DNA of 9,364 nt, from assembly GCA_030728235.1 (NCBI GenBank), contig JANRAA010000194.1:12071-21434 (forward strand). The letters are read 5' to 3'. The notes under the pieces were generated by a model, which saw only the letters and a list, made by a program, of their open reading frames with translations, was not told where the DNA came from and searched no databases. Both the position numbers and the translations under genes were made by a program. Origin of the DNA: Flavobacteriales bacterium (GTDB lineage Bacteria; Bacteroidota; Bacteroidia; Flavobacteriales_D; Sanyastnellaceae). This document shows, in pieces, positions 7,051 through 9,364 of the stretch (within the stretch, counting starts at the first letter, position 1; each line of letters opens with the position of its first letter).

Positions 7051-7655
7051 TGGAAATCCTTTCTGCAACTTTTGTAAAAAGCAGTGCAAATCTGTCCCAA
7101 TGTCCTGCCGCTGACGTCCCTGAATACGCTTTCATCGGCCGTTCAAACGTTGGCAAGTCATCACTCATAAACATGCTTACCGGTCGACTTTCGTTGGCGA
7201 AGATTTCGCAAACTCCGGGTAAGACGCAGCTCATCAATCACTTCATGATCAATGAAGGGAAAACACCTTGGCTGCTTGCTGATTTACCAGGTTATGGATA
7301 CGCGAAGGTGTCGAAAAAGAATAGAGAAGTGTTTTCTCTGATGATTCGGACATACCTGAAGAATCGTGAAAACTTGATGTGCGCCTTTGTATTGCTCGAT
7401 TCTCGTCTGCCCGCTCAAAAAATTGATTTGGAATTCATGGAGTGGATGGGCGAAAACGGCATCCCTTTCGTCATGGTGTTCACCAAGGTCGATAAATTGA
7501 ACAAAACCGAGACAGCAGAAAACTTTGCTGCTTTTGAAGCTGAAATGCTCAAGACGTGGGAGTTTCTGCCACAGCAATTCCGCACGTCATCAACGAAAGG
7601 TGAAGGCAAAGAGGAGCTAATAAACTTTATTTCGGAGACGAACGCTCAATGGTAG
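7050..7655 (+). CDS. engB: Ribosome biogenesis GTP-binding protein EngB (YsxC/YihA)
   Basis: EngB is a TRAFAC-class GTPase required for large ribosomal subunit assembly. All G motifs are visible in the 201-residue product: G1 GRSNVGKSS (30-38), the G2 threonine near T55 in SQTPGKTQ, G3 DLPGYGYAKVSKK (78-90), G4 TKVD (145-148) and G5-like TSST (179-182). The family-typical AEYAFIGRSN-like beginning appears here as PEYAFIGRSN. The frame extends upstream to a TTG at 7026, but the ATG at 7050 is preferred. It yields MEILSATFVKS, fits family length, overlaps the hydrolase stop as TAATG, and has an AAGGAG at 7033-7038 upstream. The gene ends 6 bases from the convergent gldC stop. Confidence 0.97.
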   Translation: MEILSATFVKSSANLSQCPAADVPEYAFIGRSNVGKSSLINMLTGRLSLAKISQTPGKTQLINHFMINEGKTPWLLADLPGYGYAKVSKKNREVFSLMIRTYLKNRENLMCAFVLLDSRLPAQKIDLEFMEWMGENGIPFVMVFTKVDKLNKTETAENFAAFEAEMLKTWEFLPQQFRTSSTKGEGKEELINFISETNAQW

Positions 7656-7665
7656 GCTGGCCTAC
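7652..7665. repeat. Short dyad spanning the convergent engB/gldC stop codons
   Basis: GTAGGC (7652-7657) and GCCTAC (7660-7665) are inverted copies two bases apart, usable as a 5-bp stem with a 4-base loop. The dyad contains the TAG stops of both genes. No T-run follows on either strand, so a standard intrinsic terminator is not supported. A weak bidirectional transcription end is possible. Confidence 0.3.
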
Positions 7666-8009
7666 ATAGCCCCTAACTTCCCCGGTCTGAGATCCATTTT
7701 CTCGGCGAAATACTCACAGAAATCTCGCATCGACAGCGCCATGCGGTCTTCTCCTGTTGCTTTTTCAAAACTATCTGCAAGGGTAAGCATGGTTTGGTGG
7801 ACGAAAAACTTCATTTCTTCGACGTCCATTTCTTTGTCCCATAAATCCATGCGCAAGGTGTTTCTGTCTTGCTCGTCCCACATTGCCAAAATCATCGCTT
7901 TAGCCCGTCGGTTGCTGATGTTAGCGTCGGATGCCGACCATACGATGCGTTCTGGAACTTTGTTTTCGTCTGTATTCACAGCGATATGAATGGTAGCTTC
8001 TTTGCTCAT
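7662..8009 (-). CDS. gldC: Gliding motility protein GldC
   Basis: This is a 115-residue soluble protein with the GldC pattern known from Flavobacterium. It has a beta-rich start (ATIHIAVNTDENKVPERIVW, 5-24), followed by AKAMILAMWDEQ (36-47), TLRMDLWDKEM (51-61), EMKFFVHQTMLTLADSFEKA (65-84) and MRDFCEYFAEKM (93-104). No signal peptide or membrane segment is seen, so it should stay in the cytoplasm. In Flavobacterium johnsoniae GldC is an accessory gliding protein whose loss only reduces movement; its biochemical role is unknown. The ATG at 8009 lies 6 bases after the gldB stop, across a run of A, so it is the second gene of a gldB-gldC operon. Presence of gldC does not prove that the organism glides, since homologues occur in non-gliding relatives. 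Confidence 0.95.
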   Translation of the reverse strand: MSKEATIHIAVNTDENKVPERIVWSASDANISNRRAKAMILAMWDEQDRNTLRMDLWDKEMDVEEMKFFVHQTMLTLADSFEKATGEDRMALSMRDFCEYFAEKMDLRPGKLGAM

Positions 8010-8015
8010 GTTTTT

Positions 8016-9041
8016 TTAATCGGGCCGGTACGCGTTTAGCATCGGCATGTAATTGGTTTCTTTCAAAAGATCTTGCAAAGTTACATCATCATTCCTTTGC
8101 ATATAGTCTCTTACTATCTCCCGTCCCATCCATACGCCCAATCGAGATGGTGCATCTTGTGGAATGTTCTCTGCATTGGTAAACGGTCCGTCATCGATCC
8201 AGTGATTGATCTCAAATCGGCGCTTCTCATAAAGCACTTCTTGCTTCGAGATCTCTATCCATATATTGCGCTCATTTTGTTCGCACCAAGCTTGCTCTTC
8301 GGCGGTGTAACTCATTTTCACTGCGTCAGATGCTTCTGGTAACATCACGTCTAAAACAAACATCATCTTCCCCCAATACATCATGACGTCAAGCAGGGTG
8401 CTCTCACTGTAATAGTCGTCTTGATAGCTCACAAGCAACCATCCGCGAAGCGACTCGCTTATTAGGAATTCCGACTTCATTTTATCCCTCATGTATTGAG
8501 GAAAAACCTGAGGATTGAGGTGCTGAACAACGGGGTGATCGGTACCCAAGAAATACTCCATGCCGATTCCTAAATAACCCTCTTGAGGCAAAACAGAAAA
8601 ATTAAATCCGCTGTTCAAATAGACAATTGTGGGAATTGGCTTGTCGCCCAAATAACCTTGGTATCTGTAGAATGCATGGTCGAACTCAGCATCGAAGGTG
8701 GGAAGTTGTGATGTAAATTTTTGCTGTATGGCCTCATTTGCATCCAGCATATCGGGGTGATGCAAGAAAGCTTGAATGCCTTCGTATGCCAATGAGTCAT
8801 TCGCAGGTCCGAACTTCATGAGGTCTTCGCAATAGGCCAACCAAAGGTTTCCGAAACTGTGGTATAAATCTTGAAGTGCGAGGTCCGGATTTTTTTTGCT
8901 GGTAGCAGCCAAACTATCAACCAGATTCAAATGGCTGATTTCAAATTTTTCAATCACGGGGTCGTTTGCAAAACGATCTGATTTGCATCCTGTTAAAACG
9001 AAGGCGCTGCAGCTAACAAAAATCCAAAGACGTGAGATCAT
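8016..9041 (-). CDS. gldB: Gliding motility lipoprotein GldB
   Basis: The 341-residue product begins with a lipoprotein signal peptide: positive MISR, a hydrophobic core, and lipobox LTGC with acceptor Cys19. The mature protein should be anchored in the cell envelope. Residues following Cys (KSDRF) do not make an obvious surface-export signal. Family-like segments are FLGTDHPVVQHLNPQVFPQYM (164-184), LLDVMMYWGKMMFVLDVMLP (216-235), the ANE/Trp-rich region at about 250-262, and RLGVWMGREIVRDYMQRN (300-317) near the end. I see no HExxH metal motif. In F. johnsoniae GldB is essential for gliding and linked to the type IX secretion/gliding machinery, but its exact action is unknown. It leads the gldB-gldC pair and is divergent from the outer-membrane protein gene, with 64 bases between start codons. 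Confidence 0.94.
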   Translation of the reverse strand: MISRLWIFVSCSAFVLTGCKSDRFANDPVIEKFEISHLNLVDSLAATSKKNPDLALQDLYHSFGNLWLAYCEDLMKFGPANDSLAYEGIQAFLHHPDMLDANEAIQQKFTSQLPTFDAEFDHAFYRYQGYLGDKPIPTIVYLNSGFNFSVLPQEGYLGIGMEYFLGTDHPVVQHLNPQVFPQYMRDKMKSEFLISESLRGWLLVSYQDDYYSESTLLDVMMYWGKMMFVLDVMLPEASDAVKMSYTAEEQAWCEQNERNIWIEISKQEVLYEKRRFEINHWIDDGPFTNAENIPQDAPSRLGVWMGREIVRDYMQRNDDVTLQDLLKETNYMPMLNAYRPD

Positions 9042-9052
9042 ATAAAAATTGG

Positions 9053-9060
9053 TAGATTTG
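9053..9060 (+). promoter_or_regulatory. Candidate -7 promoter box for the outer-membrane protein gene
   Basis: TAGATTTG matches TAnnTTTG exactly and lies 45 bases before the ATG at 9106, giving a leader of about 40 bases. No TTG is found at the expected -33 distance, so the match is only half of a promoter. Confidence 0.4.
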
Positions 9061-9105
9061 ACGGCTCAGGCCATCAGTCATTAACGACATTGAAACCGCA
9101 ATATT

Positions 9106-9364
9106 ATGAAAAAGACAGTTCTAGCTTTCGCACTTGTACTACTTGCTTCAAGTCAGGTACTTTCTCAAGACGATTTTAACAAATTTAGAATGGGCTTTCA
9201 GCTTGCTCCGAACGTTTCTTGGCTGCAACCGGAAGATAAGCATTTCGAAAACGAAGGCGCTGTTTTACGCTATGGGTTTGGTTTTATGGCCGACATCATG
9301 TTCGCGAAGAACTATGCATTTGGAACTGGGGTGAATATTTTGGTGACGGGCGGTCAACTTTCCT
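9106..9364 (+). CDS. Secreted outer-membrane beta-barrel protein (OMP_b-brl type), partial, C-terminus outside window
   Basis: The 86 visible residues begin with a clear Sec signal peptide (MKKTVLAFALVLLASSQVLSQ), probably cleaved around residues 20-21 before DDFNKF. What follows alternates polar and hydrophobic residues with many aromatics and glycines: FRMGFQLAPNVSWLQP, then LRYGFGFMADIMF, then YAFGTGVNILVTGGQL. This is the look of successive transmembrane beta strands and tight turns of small Bacteroidota outer-membrane barrels, including PorT-like proteins. The N-terminal part is not enough to say whether it is a true PorT of type IX secretion; I favour a generic member. It is divergent from gldB and may share the 64-base control region. 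The frame is open to the window end with no stop. Confidence 0.85.
   Translation, partial: MKKTVLAFALVLLASSQVLSQDDFNKFRMGFQLAPNVSWLQPEDKHFENEGAVLRYGFGFMADIMFAKNYAFGTGVNILVTGGQLS

Noticed and set aside
6556..7089. 177-residue minus-strand reading frame antisense to the hydrolase
   Set aside because: The opposite strand encodes an intact catalytic triad; the antisense product shows no domain or signal.
8010..8018. Run of seven A/T bases between gldB and gldC considered as a terminator
   Set aside because: No stem precedes the run on either strand, and the genes are only 6 bases apart on one strand.

Overview
The window looks like a chromosomal housekeeping region of a member of the Bacteroidota, most likely the Flavobacteriia. 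The signs are a Bacteroidetes-style dcw (division and cell wall) cluster (mraZ-rsmH-ftsL-like-ftsI with PASTA-murE-mraY), the gliding-motility genes gldB and gldC, found only in this phylum, and TAnnTTTG-type promoter boxes. Base composition and gene style appear uniform. I see no insertion sequence, phage gene, CRISPR array, tRNA or rRNA. All assignments come from reading motifs in the translations; no database search was possible.

Left part (1-6046, minus strand): six genes run right to left as a tightly packed operon: mraZ, rsmH, an FtsL-like gene, ftsI/PBP, murE and mraY (cut by the window edge). Four of the five junctions are overlaps (4, 11 and 4 bases) or direct abutment (TAGATG). The exception is a 9-base gap after mraZ. 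Upstream of mraZ are four direct GTGGTRA boxes at an exact 10-base period, best read as the binding array of MraZ itself. A promoter-like TACGTTTG lies between this array and the mraZ start. The proteins regulate the cluster (MraZ), methylate 16S rRNA (RsmH), form part of the divisome (FtsL-like, FtsI) and make peptidoglycan precursors (MurE, MraY). The DNPR motif in MurE predicts meso-diaminopimelate peptidoglycan.

Middle (6047-7655): an AT-rich gap of about 240 bases with a long-spaced inverted repeat separates the cluster from a plus-strand pair. The pair is an alpha/beta hydrolase of unknown substrate and the ribosome-assembly GTPase EngB/YsxC, joined by a TAATG stop/start overlap.

Right part (7662-9364): gldC and the lipoprotein gene gldB form a minus-strand pair convergent with engB. 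Divergent from gldB is the start of a gene for a secreted outer-membrane beta-barrel protein, cut by the window end.

The region is mostly ordinary. The best items for a second look are the four-box MraZ array, the start-site corrections for mraZ and engB, the TTG start of ftsI inside the ftsL-like stop region, the unassigned hydrolase, and the dyad in the central gap. I found no convincing undescribed system.
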